Below, piece after piece: positions 45,344-55,471 of a stretch of 64,000 nucleotides of DNA (position 1 is its first letter; every line of letters begins with the position of its first letter). Both the position numbers and the translations under genes were made by a program. Below the pieces are notes generated by a model that was not told the DNA's origin, searched no databases, and saw only the letters and a program-made list of their open reading frames with translations. The stretch is from Oceanimonas marisflavi (lineage in GTDB: Bacteria > Pseudomonadota > Gammaproteobacteria > Enterobacterales > Aeromonadaceae). The stretch lies in the NCBI RefSeq assembly GCF_003049725.1, contig NZ_QAGM01000015.1:23927-87926 (forward strand), read 5' to 3'.

Positions 45344-46750
45344 ATGACCAAAATAAAGTTCCCCTCTGCCTGCACCATACTGTTCTTTCTGACCATCATC
45401 ATGGCCGTGCTCACCTGGGTGGTGCCCGCCGGCCAGTACCAGATGACCAAGAACGAAGAGCTGGGCCGCATGGTGCCCAAGGTGGGCACCTATGAAGCGA
45501 CAGACGCCAACCCACAGGGCATTTTTGAGGTGTTGATGGCTCCGGTGCAGGGCTTTTATGATCCTGCCAGCTACGTGGCCCGGGCTGCGGATGTGGCGCT
45601 GTTTGTGCTGGTGATCGGCGGTTTTCTCGGGGTCATGACCCGCACCGGCGCCATTGACGCCGGCATCAACGCCAGCATGACCCGGCTCCAGGGCCGGGAA
45701 AAATGGATGATCCCCCTGCTGATGGGCCTGTTTGCCCTTGGCGGCACCGTCTATGGCGCCGCCGAGGAAACCCTGCCATTTTACGCCCTGCTGATCCCGG
45801 TGATGATCGCCGCCGGCTACGACAGCGTGGTGGGCGTGGCCGTTATCATGATCGGCGCCGGCATCGGCTGCCTGGGCTCCACCATCAATCCCTTTGCCAC
45901 CGTGATCGCTTCCAACGCCGCCGAAATCAGCTTTATGGACGGCATTGGCCTGCGCCTGGCCATTTTGCTGCTGGGCTGGCTGGCCTGCGTGATCTACGTA
46001 ATGCGCTATGCGGAAAAGGTAAAACGGGATCCGTCCCGCTCCGTGGTGGCCCACCAGAAGGAAGAAAACGAACGCCACTTTCTGGGCGGCAAGGATCAGC
46101 AGGTTCCGGCCCTGACCGGCAGGCACAAGCTTATTCTCGCCATTTTTGCGGTGTCGTTCGGCGTCATGATCTGGGGCGTGTCGGCGGGCGGCTGGTGGAT
46201 GGCCGAGCTGTCGGCGCTGTTTATCGGCGCCAGCATAGTGGTGGGCCTGGTGGGGCGGCTGTCGGAAGCCGATCTGACCGGCAGCTTTATCGACGGCGCC
46301 CGGGATCTGGTGGGTGTGGCGCTGATCATCGCCATTGCCCGGGGTCTGGTGGTGGTGATGGACAACGGCAATATCACCCACACCATACTGCACTACGCCG
46401 AGGGGATGCTGGCGGATCTGCATCAGGTGGCCTTTATCAACGCCATTTACTGGATAGAAGCCTTTATGAGCCTGATTGTGCCCTCGTCGTCCGGCCTGGC
46501 AGTGTTGTCCATGCCCATTCTAGCGCCCCTGGCCGACTTCTCCGGCGTGAGCCGGGAGCTGGTGGTCACCGCCTACCAGTCCGCTTCAGGTCTGCCCAAC
46601 CTGATCATGCCCACCTCCGGCATCGTGATGGGCGCGCTGGCCATTGGCCGGGTCTCTTTCGGCGCCTGGCTGAAGTTTATCGGCCCACTGCTGATCATGC
46701 TCAGCGCCATGGTGATGGCCCTGCTCAGCCTGGGGGTGATGATCGCCTGA
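45344..46750 (+). CDS. YfcC-family (ArcD-like) transporter
   Basis: 468 residues with about twelve membrane spans. The YfcC hallmarks TWVVPAGQYQ, GGTVYGAAEETLPFYALLIPVMIAAGYDSVVGV in two parts, GSTINPFA and PSSSGLAVLSMPILAPLADFSGV are present. The family (C4-dicarboxylate/amino-acid uptake, distant to ArcD) often moves amino acids or peptides. In this module it presumably carries the substrate or product of the octopine-dehydrogenase-like enzyme. It ends at the strong terminator shared with sstT. Confidence 0.87.
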   Translation: MTKIKFPSACTILFFLTIIMAVLTWVVPAGQYQMTKNEELGRMVPKVGTYEATDANPQGIFEVLMAPVQGFYDPASYVARAADVALFVLVIGGFLGVMTRTGAIDAGINASMTRLQGREKWMIPLLMGLFALGGTVYGAAEETLPFYALLIPVMIAAGYDSVVGVAVIMIGAGIGCLGSTINPFATVIASNAAEISFMDGIGLRLAILLLGWLACVIYVMRYAEKVKRDPSRSVVAHQKEENERHFLGGKDQQVPALTGRHKLILAIFAVSFGVMIWGVSAGGWWMAELSALFIGASIVVGLVGRLSEADLTGSFIDGARDLVGVALIIAIARGLVVVMDNGNITHTILHYAEGMLADLHQVAFINAIYWIEAFMSLIVPSSSGLAVLSMPILAPLADFSGVSRELVVTAYQSASGLPNLIMPTSGIVMGALAIGRVSFGAWLKFIGPLLIMLSAMVMALLSLGVMIA

Positions 46751-46767
46751 GGCTGAAATCAGGCAAC

Positions 46768-46804
46768 AAAAAAGGCCGGTGAGCACTGCTCACCGGCCTT
46801 TTTA
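46768..46804. terminator. Bidirectional terminator between YfcC-type and sstT genes
   Basis: AAAGGCCGGTGAGCA pairs with TGCTCACCGGCCTTT; A and T runs on both sides make it suitable for both convergent genes. Confidence 0.9.
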
Positions 46805-46818
46805 TTTACATGGGCTGG

Positions 46819-48042
46819 TTACTTTGCTTTTTGCTCGTCGGCGATGCAGGCCGCGGCGGTAAACAGCACGTCGGTGGAGCTGTTCAGGCCGGTTTCGGCA
46901 GAGTCCTGCAGCACACCGATAATAAAGCCCACGGCCACCACCTGCATGGCGATGTCGTTGGGAATGCCGAACAGGCTGCAGGCCAGGGGGATCAGCAGCA
47001 GCGAGCCGCCGGCCACGCCGGAAGCACCACAGGCGGATACCGCCGCCACCACGCTCAGCAGCAGGGCGGTCATGAGATCCACCTCAATGCCCAGCGTATG
47101 CACCGCAGCCAGAGTGAGCACGGTAATGGTGATGGCGGCGCCGCCCATGTTGATGGTGGCCCCCAGGGGAATGGACACCGAGTAGGTGTCTTCATGCAGC
47201 TTGAGCTTTTTGCACAGCTCCATGTTCACCGGAATGTTGGCGGCGGAGCTGCGGGTAAAGAAGGCGGTCACGCCGCTTTCACGCAGGCACTGCAGCACCA
47301 GCGGATAGGGGTTGCGGCCAATTTTCAGGTACACCAGCACAGGGTTGACCACCAGGGCGATAATCATCATGGCGCCAAGCAATACCGCCAGCAATTGCGC
47401 ATAACCCCAGAGGGCATCAAAGCCGGTGCTGGCAATGGTGTTGGCCACCAGACCAAAAATACCCAGCGGCGCCAGCCGGATCACAAACTTCACAATGGCC
47501 GACACACCCATGGACAGATCGTTCAGCAGGGTCTTGGTGCTGTCGCCGGCATGATGGAACGCCAGCCCCAGGCCCACGGCCCAGGCCAGCACACCGATAA
47601 AGTTGCCGGTCAGCAGGGCGTTGACCGGGTTATCGACAATATTGAACACCAGGGTCTGCAGCACCTCGCCAATGCCCTCCGGGGGTGAGGCTTCGCCGCC
47701 GTGGCTGGCCAGCACCAGCTCGGTGGGAAAGGCAAAGCTCAGCAGCACGGCGGTGAGCGCCGCGGCAAAGGTGCCCAGCAGATAGAGATAGAGAATGGGC
47801 TTGATGCTGGTCTGCTCGCCTTTCTTGTGATTGGCGATGGACGACATCACCAGCACAAACACCAGCACCGGGGCGACGGCCTTGAGCGCGCCCACAAACA
47901 GGCTGCCAAGCAGGCCGGCCGACTCGGCGGCAGAAGGGGCCAGCATCGCCAGCAGGGCACCGGCCACAATGCCGATCAGAATTCGGGTTACCAGGCTGCC
48001 GCCATAGACCATGCGCAGCATAAGGGGTTGTGTTTGGTTCAT
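46819..48042 (-). CDS. sstT: Sodium:serine/threonine symporter
   Basis: 407 residues of the DAACS (glutamate transporter) fold. SstT-like segments are [49 protein letters not shown] and the substrate-site [14 protein letters not shown]. Start 48042 is preferred (AAGGATGACT upstream). Imports L-serine and L-threonine with sodium. Confidence 0.95.
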   Translation of the reverse strand: MNQTQPLMLRMVYGGSLVTRILIGIVAGALLAMLAPSAAESAGLLGSLFVGALKAVAPVLVFVLVMSSIANHKKGEQTSIKPILYLYLLGTFAAALTAVLLSFAFPTELVLASHGGEASPPEGIGEVLQTLVFNIVDNPVNALLTGNFIGVLAWAVGLGLAFHHAGDSTKTLLNDLSMGVSAIVKFVIRLAPLGIFGLVANTIASTGFDALWGYAQLLAVLLGAMMIIALVVNPVLVYLKIGRNPYPLVLQCLRESGVTAFFTRSSAANIPVNMELCKKLKLHEDTYSVSIPLGATINMGGAAITITVLTLAAVHTLGIEVDLMTALLLSVVAAVSACGASGVAGGSLLLIPLACSLFGIPNDIAMQVVAVGFIIGVLQDSAETGLNSSTDVLFTAAACIADEQKAK

Positions 48043-48256
48043 AGTCATCCTTTGATGGTGAAAAATCCATCTCATACGCTAAAGACAGGGCAACTTTATA
48101 GCAGATAAATCCAGCTAAAAACCACAAAGGCGAATTTTTGTAACGCAAAGCACAGCTTCTGTCATACAAACCGCCAATAAAATTGTCGTTTGGCTCCTTT
48201 ACAGCACCGCCTGCTAGGCTATAAACACGCTTTCGCGCCGCCATAAAAGGACTCTT

Positions 48257-51200
48257 ATGCGCTCGCTGCTTTCCCTGCTGATGCTGTTTATTGTGCTGCC
48301 TGCGGCGGCTCAGGTTTCGACTTCAAAGCAAGTGCCCGCCGCCCTGCAACCCTGGGAAGAATGGGTGCTGCACGGTGAGACTCAAATCCGCTGCCCGCTG
48401 TTGTACCGGCAAGACACCGAGCGCCGCTGCGCCTGGCCGGGCCGGCTGACGCTTGCCCTCAGCGACAGTGGCGGCCGTTTTGAGCAGGGCTGGCAGCTGT
48501 ATGAAGCCGCCGACATTCCCCTGCCCGGCAGCCTGGAGCACTGGCCTCAGCAAATCACCGTTAACGGCGAGCCGGCCATGGTGGCTGAGCGCAAGGGCCG
48601 GCCCCTGCTCAGTCTGCCCGCCGGTGAATACCGGGTGCAGGGCGGCTGGCAATGGACCCGGCTGCCGGTCAGCCTGCAGCTGGACACCGGTACCGGCCTG
48701 CTGGCGCTCAGCCTCAATGGTCAGGCCGTGGCCAGCCCCGAGCTGGATAAACAGGGCCGGTTATGGCCGGGCCGGCGCAGCCAGGCCCAGACGCCCGTGA
48801 CCAACACTCTGGATATGAAGGTGTATCGCCATATCGCCGACGATATACCGCTGCGGGTGAACACCCGCATTGAGCTGAACGTGGCCGGCGAGCCCAGAGA
48901 GCTGCTGCTGGGTCCGGCCCTGCTGCAGGATCATATTCCACTGGCGCTCAACAGCCCCCTGCCCGCCCGGCTGGAGCCGGACGGCCGCCTGCGCATTCAG
49001 GCGCGTCCGGGCCGCTGGCAGCTGCATCTGGCCAGCCGTCACCCCGGTCAGGTCAATCAGCTGATCCTGCCCGCCATTCCCGCTCCCTGGCCTGAACAAG
49101 AAGTCTGGGCGGTGCAGGCCTATCCACAGCTGCAGCTGACGGAAATTTCCGGCCCTGTGACGGTGGATGCGGGCCAGAGCGGCCTGCCGCCCCGGTGGCA
49201 GTCACTGCCCGCCTTTCTGATGACGCCGGGCAGCACCATGGCCTTCAAGGTGCTGCGCCGGGGCAATCCGGCCCCCGAGCCCGGTCAGCTGGCCCTGCGC
49301 CGGGAGCTTTGGCTGGACTTTGACGGTGGCGGTTACACCCTGAAGGACGTCTTTACCGGCACCCTTGCGCACAACATGCGGCTCAATACTTCCCTGGCCC
49401 TGGGCCGGGTGGCGGTCAATGGCGAGCCGCGGCTGGTCACGCAACTCGCCGATGGCCAGCCCGGCGTGGAGCTGCGGCCGGGCCCGCTGGATCTGCTGGC
49501 CGACAGCCGGTGGGAAGGCAACACCGGCACCCTGCCGGCGGTGGGCTGGACGCTCACGGTACAGGAGTTAAGCAGCCGGCTGCACCTGCCGCCGGGCTGG
49601 AGCCTGCTGGCCGCCTTTGGCATGGACAACACCCCGCAAACCTGGCTGCAACGCTGGACCCTGCTGGACTTGTTTCTGGTGCTGATCGCCGCCGTGGCGG
49701 CATACCGGCTGTGGGGCTGGCACTGGGGCCTGCTCACCCTGATCACTCTGGGACTTATCTGGCACCAGCCTTCCGGAGTGGGACCGCCCCGCTGGATCTG
49801 GCTGCATCTGCTGGCGGCCTGCGCCCTGCTGAAGGCGCTGCCCGCCGGCAGACTGCACCACTGGGTGGCGGGCTACCGGCTGCTGGCGTTGTTGGTGCTC
49901 ACTCTCATTGCCATTCCCTTTATGGTGGACGAGCTCCGCACCGCCTTCTATCCGCAGCTGGCGCGACCGGGTGCGGTGGCCCCCGCCGCCGTGGCCAGCA
50001 GCCCGCATCAGGCCAGAACCGAACTGGAAGCCAAGGCAGAAGCCATGGGGGATGACGTCATGACATTATCGGGGGCTCCCTCACGGGAGCCCGGAACCCT
50101 GCCCCGGCTGGATCCGAATGCCCTTGTGCAAACCGGCCCCGGTCTGCCGGACTGGCAGTGGCGCAGTGTGGAGCTCGGCTGGAATGGCCCGGTCACGCCT
50201 GCGCAACCACTGCGGCTGGTGCTGCTCTCGCCCACGGTCAATACCCTGCTTAACCTGCTGCGGGTGGCGCTGCTGTGCCTGCTGGTGCTGCGCATGGCCG
50301 GCATGAGTGTCAGCCGGAGCAAGGGGCTGCATTTGCAACAAACACTGTGGAGCTGGCTGCCCGCCCTGCTGGTGCTGCCACTGCTCACCGTCACCCCCGG
50401 GGCCCGGGCCGAGTTCCCTTCACCCGAGCTGCTGAATGAGCTTAAAACCCGGCTGACCGCACCGCCCGAGTGCCTGCCCGAGTGTGCGCTTACTTCCAAC
50501 ATGCAGCTGGACGCCACAAGGGAGCAACTGACGCTCACCCTGACTATTCATACTCACACCAGCCTGGCCGTGCCCCTGCCGGCCCAGCATCATGCCTGGC
50601 TGCCAGAGCGGGTATGGCTGAACGGCGCTCCCGCAGACGGGCTGTGGCGCAATGACCAGGGAATACTGCATTTGCCCCTGCCGGTCGGCATTCACAACAT
50701 AGAGCTCGCCGGCCCGTTGCCGGCGCAGGACCGGCTGCAGCTGCCCCTGCCGCTGCCGCCCAAACGAGTGGAAGCCCGGCTTGAGGGCTGGCGGCTGCAG
50801 GGGGTAAACGAAAACGGTGTGCCCGAAGGCCGGCTGCAGCTCACGCGGCTGGCCGCCGACGGCAAGCCGGAAAACGCCGGCCTGAAGCCCGGCGTGCTGC
50901 CGGACTTTGCGCAACTGATCCGCACCCTGCAGCTGGGGCTGGACTGGCGGGTGGACAACCAGCTGGTGCGCCAGAACGACACCGAACGGGCTCTGCGCCT
51001 TGAAGTGCCGCTGCTTCCCGGTGAGTCGGTGCTTACCGACGGCATCAGGGTGGAAAACGGCAAGGCACAGATCAGCCTGGCCGCCGGCCAGCGCCAGCTA
51101 AGCTGGCAGTCGGCGCTGGCGCGGGTTGACTCACTCACCCTTGAGGCACCGCAAACTCAAGGCTGGACCGAAACCTGGCGGCTGAATGCCAGCCCCATCT

Positions 51201-52276
51201 GGCATGTGAACAGCACCGGGCTGGCTCCGGTGCACCCTCAGGGAAGCGCCCTGCCCGAATGGCGGCCCTGGCCCGGCGAGCAGCTCACCCTTGCCATTGC
51301 CCGGCCAGCCGCCGTGCCCGGAAGCACGCTCACTCTGGATGCCAGCACCCTTGAAGTACAGCCCGGCAAGCATGCCACCGATGCTCACCTGGAACTGACC
51401 CTGCGCAGCAGCCAGGGCGACCAACACAGCCTGCAACTGCCCGAGGGCGCCGAGCTGCAGTCGGTGGCCATCAACGGCCGCACCCTGCCCCTGCGCCTGA
51501 GCGAGCAGACACTGACCCTGCCGCTGACGCCCGGCACCCAAAGCGTGCGCATCCACTGGCGGCAGACGCCGGGCATTGGCACTGTGTTCACCACACCCGG
51601 GGTCAGTCTCAACAACGACAGCGTCAACCATCGCATTGCGCTCACCCTGGGCCAGGATCGCTGGGTGCTGTTTGCCGGCGGCCCAAGACTGGGGCCGGCG
51701 GTACTATTCTGGAGCCTGGTGGCCATTACCGTGCTGCTGGCGGCGGGACTGGCGCGGCTGCCACTGACCCTGCTGCGCTTTCATCACTGGCTGCTGCTGG
51801 GACTGGGCCTGACTCAGGTGCCGCTGTGGATGGCCGCCACCGTGGTGCTCTGGCTGCTGGCTCTGGGGCTGCGTGAACGCTGGCGGCACCAGCAGGCCGG
51901 GGGCTGGTTCAATCTCGCGCAAATTGGCCTGGTGCTGCTCACCCTGTTGGCGCTGGGTTATTTGTTCCATGCCATTCAGCAGGGCCTGCTGGGTCTGCCC
52001 GATATGCAGATAGCCGGCAACGGCTCCTGGGGGAACCGGCTGAACTGGTATCAGGATCGCACCGAAGCCACCTTGCCCACCGGCTGGGTACTGTCGGTGC
52101 CGCTGCTGGTTTACCGGCTGCTGATGCTGGTGTGGGCGCTGTGGCTGGCCTTTGCCCTGCTCGGCTGGCTGCGCTGGGGCTGGCTAAGCTTTACCCGCGA
52201 TGGACTGTGGCGACCGCTACAGTTACTGAAACGGAGCGACAAGACGCCCTGGAAAACGCCAAAAGCCCCGGAATAG
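48257..52276 (+). CDS. Giant conserved-hypothetical inner-membrane protein
   Basis: 1339 residues, unrecognised. Residues 1-19 form a signal peptide (ending AAAQ). A large beta-rich extracytoplasmic part (20-460) follows, then a cluster of membrane spans (about 465-557), a short soluble segment with a helical EAKAEAMGDD stretch, further spans (about 655-712), a second large beta-rich part (about 720-1140) and a C-terminal group of four spans (about 1147-1303). The two repeated beta-rich halves each alternate strand-forming LxL segments with proline and glycine. No enzyme motif is visible. AAAGGAC precedes the start. Confidence 0.75.
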   Translation: MRSLLSLLMLFIVLPAAAQVSTSKQVPAALQPWEEWVLHGETQIRCPLLYRQDTERRCAWPGRLTLALSDSGGRFEQGWQLYEAADIPLPGSLEHWPQQITVNGEPAMVAERKGRPLLSLPAGEYRVQGGWQWTRLPVSLQLDTGTGLLALSLNGQAVASPELDKQGRLWPGRRSQAQTPVTNTLDMKVYRHIADDIPLRVNTRIELNVAGEPRELLLGPALLQDHIPLALNSPLPARLEPDGRLRIQARPGRWQLHLASRHPGQVNQLILPAIPAPWPEQEVWAVQAYPQLQLTEISGPVTVDAGQSGLPPRWQSLPAFLMTPGSTMAFKVLRRGNPAPEPGQLALRRELWLDFDGGGYTLKDVFTGTLAHNMRLNTSLALGRVAVNGEPRLVTQLADGQPGVELRPGPLDLLADSRWEGNTGTLPAVGWTLTVQELSSRLHLPPGWSLLAAFGMDNTPQTWLQRWTLLDLFLVLIAAVAAYRLWGWHWGLLTLITLGLIWHQPSGVGPPRWIWLHLLAACALLKALPAGRLHHWVAGYRLLALLVLTLIAIPFMVDELRTAFYPQLARPGAVAPAAVASSPHQARTELEAKAEAMGDDVMTLSGAPSREPGTLPRLDPNALVQTGPGLPDWQWRSVELGWNGPVTPAQPLRLVLLSPTVNTLLNLLRVALLCLLVLRMAGMSVSRSKGLHLQQTLWSWLPALLVLPLLTVTPGARAEFPSPELLNELKTRLTAPPECLPECALTSNMQLDATREQLTLTLTIHTHTSLAVPLPAQHHAWLPERVWLNGAPADGLWRNDQGILHLPLPVGIHNIELAGPLPAQDRLQLPLPLPPKRVEARLEGWRLQGVNENGVPEGRLQLTRLAADGKPENAGLKPGVLPDFAQLIRTLQLGLDWRVDNQLVRQNDTERALRLEVPLLPGESVLTDGIRVENGKAQISLAAGQRQLSWQSALARVDSLTLEAPQTQGWTETWRLNASPIWHVNSTGLAPVHPQGSALPEWRPWPGEQLTLAIARPAAVPGSTLTLDASTLEVQPGKHATDAHLELTLRSSQGDQHSLQLPEGAELQSVAINGRTLPLRLSEQTLTLPLTPGTQSVRIHWRQTPGIGTVFTTPGVSLNNDSVNHRIALTLGQDRWVLFAGGPRLGPAVLFWSLVAITVLLAAGLARLPLTLLRFHHWLLLGLGLTQVPLWMAATVVLWLLALGLRERWRHQQAGGWFNLAQIGLVLLTLLALGYLFHAIQQGLLGLPDMQIAGNGSWGNRLNWYQDRTEATLPTGWVLSVPLLVYRLLMLVWALWLAFALLGWLRWGWLSFTRDGLWRPLQLLKRSDKTPWKTPKAPE

Positions 52277-52360
52277 GGTTCAGATGAGATCTGCCATGGG
52301 GTACCCTTAATCCTGTATTCAATAAAGGTGCCCCCATTTCGCCGAACGAGGATCAACATC

Positions 52361-53272
52361 ATGAAAAAGTTGCTGGCTTCGGCCATGTTTACCCTGTCTG
52401 CCGCCCTTGCCCTGCCGGCCATGGCGGCGGACCCCATAGTGGTATCGTCCAAAATCGACACCGAAGGCGGCCTGCTCGGCAACCTGATCTATCAGGCCCT
52501 GAACAACGCCGGTCTGGAAGTGGAAAACCGCAGCCAGCTGGGCGGTACGCCCATCGTGCGCAAGGCCATTATCGCCGGTGAAATCGATATCTACCCGGAG
52601 TACACCGGCAACGCCGCCTTTTTTCATCAGAAAGAAGACAGCGACGCCTGGAAGCACTTTGACGATGGCTATGCCCTGGCCAGGCAGCTGGATTACGACG
52701 CTCATCAGCTGGTGTGGCTGACCCCGGCCAACGCCAACAACACCTGGGCCATTGCCGTGCGCCAGGAAATTGCCGGCCCCAATAACCTGGCCACCATGTC
52801 GGATTTTGGCCGCTATGTGAGCGCAGGCGGCGAGATCAAGCTGGCGGCCTCGGCGGAGTTTGTGTCCAGCCCCGCCGTGCTGCCCGCCTTTCAGCAGACC
52901 TACGGCTTTAAGCTGAACGACGACCAGCTGCTGGTGCTTTCCGGCGGCAACACCGCCGCCACCATCAAGGCCGCCGCCCTGCAAACCGACAATACCAATG
53001 CCGCCATGGTCTATGGCACCGACGGCGCCATCGCCTCCGTGGGTCTGGTAGTGATGGACGACGACAAGGGTGTGCAGCCGGTCTACGCCCCCGCCCCCAT
53101 AGTGCGGGAAAGCGTGCTCAAGGCGTACCCGGAGATCGCCGGCATTCTGGAGCCGGTGTTTCAGTCCCTGGACGTGAAAACCCTGCAAACCCTTAACAGC
53201 CGCATCGCCATCGGCGGTGAAAGCGCCGAAGCCGTGGCCGCCGATTACCTGGCGGGCCTGACCCAGGACTGA
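52361..53272 (+). CDS. yehZ: Osmoprotectant-type ABC binding protein (YehZ/OsmF)
   Basis: 303 residues (E. coli OsmF has 305). Signal peptide 1-23 (ending MAA). The mature protein begins with VVSSKIDTEGGLLGNLIYQAL; GEIDIYPEYTGN and WLTPANANNTWAIAV are characteristic aromatic pocket segments of the glycine-betaine/choline-binding family. GAGGA precedes the start. The three membrane and ATPase partners follow after a 127-base gap containing a dispersed repeat. Confidence 0.9.
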   Translation: MKKLLASAMFTLSAALALPAMAADPIVVSSKIDTEGGLLGNLIYQALNNAGLEVENRSQLGGTPIVRKAIIAGEIDIYPEYTGNAAFFHQKEDSDAWKHFDDGYALARQLDYDAHQLVWLTPANANNTWAIAVRQEIAGPNNLATMSDFGRYVSAGGEIKLAASAEFVSSPAVLPAFQQTYGFKLNDDQLLVLSGGNTAATIKAAALQTDNTNAAMVYGTDGAIASVGLVVMDDDKGVQPVYAPAPIVRESVLKAYPEIAGILEPVFQSLDVKTLQTLNSRIAIGGESAEAVAADYLAGLTQD

Positions 53273-53282
53273 TGGAATAACT

Positions 53283-53372
53283 GGAGCGCGGGCTGCCAGC
53301 CCGCATTAGCGCCGTCAGGCGCTCAACAGGTTGCCGCTGCGCGGCAAATTGCGGACAGGCTGTCCGCGCTCC
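53283..53372. repeat. Dispersed repeat copy A, with terminal inverted repeats
   Basis: About 90 bases bounded by GGAGCGCGG and CCGCGCTCC. The first 57 bases (GGAGCGCGGGCTGCCAGCCC and on) are nearly identical to copy B at 56203-56258. It separates yehZ from yehY. Confidence 0.75.
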
Positions 53373-53399
53373 ATGTTTTCAGCCATTTAAGGAGTGTGT

Positions 53400-54536
53400 T
53401 TGACCTTACCCAAACCCGACAAGGTCGGCGGCCTGCTGGCGGCGGCGCTGGTGCTCAGCCTGCTGGCGCTGCCCTTTGTCGGCCTGCAACCCAACCGTAT
53501 TTTGCCCGGCGAGGCCCTGAGTCTGCTGAATTCAGCAGGTATCACCGGCTTATGGCCGCTGCTGTTGCTGCCCCTGTGCCTGACTAACCGTGCCTTGCCC
53601 CTGCGGCTGTTGCTCACCACCGCCGCTCTGCCGCTGCTGCTTTATACCGCCGGTCACACCGCCACCGCCCTGCTGGAAAATGCCGGCCCCCTGGCCCGGG
53701 TCTCGCTGGGTGCCGGTTTCTGGCTGGCCCTGTTCTGGCTGTGCCTGCTGATCACCGACACCGCCCTGCGGCTGAAGCTCGGGCCATTGTCCCGGCTGGC
53801 GCTGGTGGTCGCCCTTACCGCTGCCGTAGTGGCGCTGCTGGCCGCAGGCCGTTGTGACGATCTGTCGTTGCTCAGAGAGTTTCACAACCGCAGCGACTTC
53901 TGGCGGCAGGGCCTGCGCCATCTGCAGCTGGCCCTGGGCAGCATGGTGCCGGCGGTGCTGGCAGGCATTCCGCTGGGGGTAGCCTGCCATCGCTCGCCGG
54001 GACTACGGGCGGCGCTGTTTCCGGTGCTCAATATTTTGCAGACAGTGCCAAGCCTCGCCATGTTTGGCCTGCTGATGGTGCCGCTCAGCCTGCTGGCCAC
54101 CGCATACCCCTGGCTGGGTGAGCTGGGCATTCGCGGCATCGGCGCGGCCCCGGCGGTGATCGCCCTGTTTCTGTATTCGCTGCTGCCCATCGTCAGCAAC
54201 ACGGCACTGGGTTTTGACCGGGTGGATGCCAGCATACGCGAGGCGGCCACCGCCATGGGCATGAGCCGCCGCCAGCGGCTGTGGCAGGTGGAGTTTCCCC
54301 TGGCCATGCCGGTGATCCTGAGCGGCCTGCGGGTGGTGGTGACCCTCAATATCGGTCTGGTGGCGGTGGCGGCCCTGGTGGGCGGCGGCGGCTACGGCAC
54401 CTACATCTTTCAGGGGCTGGGCCAGACCGCCACCGATCTGGTGATCCTCGGTGCCCTGCCCACCCTGCTGCTGGCGTTTCTGGCCGCCATGCTTATCGAT
54501 ACCCTGATCGCCCTGCAACAAGGCACTCGCGAATGA
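53400..54536 (+). CDS. yehY: Osmoprotectant-type ABC permease (YehY)
   Basis: 378 residues (E. coli YehY is about 385), with hydrophobic spans throughout and the binding-protein-dependent permease domain in the C-terminal part (VDASIREAATAMGMSRRQRLWQVEFPLAMP is the EAA loop). I chose the TTG at 53400, five bases after AAGGAG; a GTG at 53394 is in the same frame but overlaps that ribosome binding site. The stop overlaps the next start by four bases (ATGA). Confidence 0.85.
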   Translation: MTLPKPDKVGGLLAAALVLSLLALPFVGLQPNRILPGEALSLLNSAGITGLWPLLLLPLCLTNRALPLRLLLTTAALPLLLYTAGHTATALLENAGPLARVSLGAGFWLALFWLCLLITDTALRLKLGPLSRLALVVALTAAVVALLAAGRCDDLSLLREFHNRSDFWRQGLRHLQLALGSMVPAVLAGIPLGVACHRSPGLRAALFPVLNILQTVPSLAMFGLLMVPLSLLATAYPWLGELGIRGIGAAPAVIALFLYSLLPIVSNTALGFDRVDASIREAATAMGMSRRQRLWQVEFPLAMPVILSGLRVVVTLNIGLVAVAALVGGGGYGTYIFQGLGQTATDLVILGALPTLLLAFLAAMLIDTLIALQQGTRE

Positions 54537-55471
54537 TTGAAGTACAACACCTGAGCAAACGGTTCGGACAGCAACTTGCGGTAAAGGATCTGTCGTTCAA
54601 GGTGGACAGCGGCAACGTCTGCACCCTGGTGGGCACCTCCGGCTGCGGCAAGTCCACCACCCTGCGCATGCTCAACCGGCTGATTGAACCCAGTGAAGGC
54701 GAGATTTTTATTCAGGGGCAAAACGTCACCACCCTTCCCGCCGAGCAGCTGCGCCGGCGCATTGGTTACGCCATTCAGGGGGTGGGACTGTTTCCGCACC
54801 AGACCATTGCCCGCAACATTGCCACCGTGCCGCGTCTGCTGGGCTGGAGCAAAACCGACATCGACGCCCGGGTAAGCGAGCTGCTGAGCCTGTTCCACCT
54901 CGATCCCGCCACCTTTGCCGGCAAATACCCGCACCAGTTGTCCGGCGGCGAGCAGCAGCGGGTGGGCGTGGCCCGGGCGCTGGCGGCTCACCCTGAGCTG
55001 CTGCTGATGGACGAACCCTTTGGCGCCCTGGATCCGCTCACCCGGGAACACCTGCAGAACGAGCTGCTGCATATTCAGCAGCTGCTGGGCATTACCATCA
55101 TCATGGTGACCCACGATCTGGAAGAAGCCATTAAAATGGCCGACGTGATTGCGGTGATGGACAAGGGCGAAATACTGCAGATGGACACCCCCGACGCCCT
55201 GCTGCGCCACCCCAGGCCGGGCTTTGTGCAAAATCTGGTGGGTGGCCAGGACAGATCCCTGCGGCTGCTGGCCACCCAGACCCTGGCGAAGATAATGACC
55301 CCGGTTACTCAGCCCTGTGATCCTGCCATGAGCGCCGGCACCAGCCTGCGGGACGCCCTGGCCGAACTGCTCTGGCAGGGCGCCGACCGGCTGACGGTGG
55401 TGGATGACGCCGGCCAGCCCGTGGGCGAAGTGACCCTGAACGAGCTGCTGAAACGGGGAGCCGGAACATGA
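54533..55471 (+). CDS. yehX: Osmoprotectant-type ABC ATPase (YehX)
   Basis: 312 residues. Walker A GTSGCGKSTT, signature LSGGEQQRVG and Walker B ELLLMDEPFGALDP are intact; the C-terminal region (about 240-312) looks like a CBS-type regulatory domain (RLTVVDDAGQPVGEVTLNELLK). Overlaps both neighbours by four bases. Order yehZ-Y-X-W equals that in E. coli. Confidence 0.92.
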   Translation: MIEVQHLSKRFGQQLAVKDLSFKVDSGNVCTLVGTSGCGKSTTLRMLNRLIEPSEGEIFIQGQNVTTLPAEQLRRRIGYAIQGVGLFPHQTIARNIATVPRLLGWSKTDIDARVSELLSLFHLDPATFAGKYPHQLSGGEQQRVGVARALAAHPELLLMDEPFGALDPLTREHLQNELLHIQQLLGITIIMVTHDLEEAIKMADVIAVMDKGEILQMDTPDALLRHPRPGFVQNLVGGQDRSLRLLATQTLAKIMTPVTQPCDPAMSAGTSLRDALAELLWQGADRLTVVDDAGQPVGEVTLNELLKRGAGT

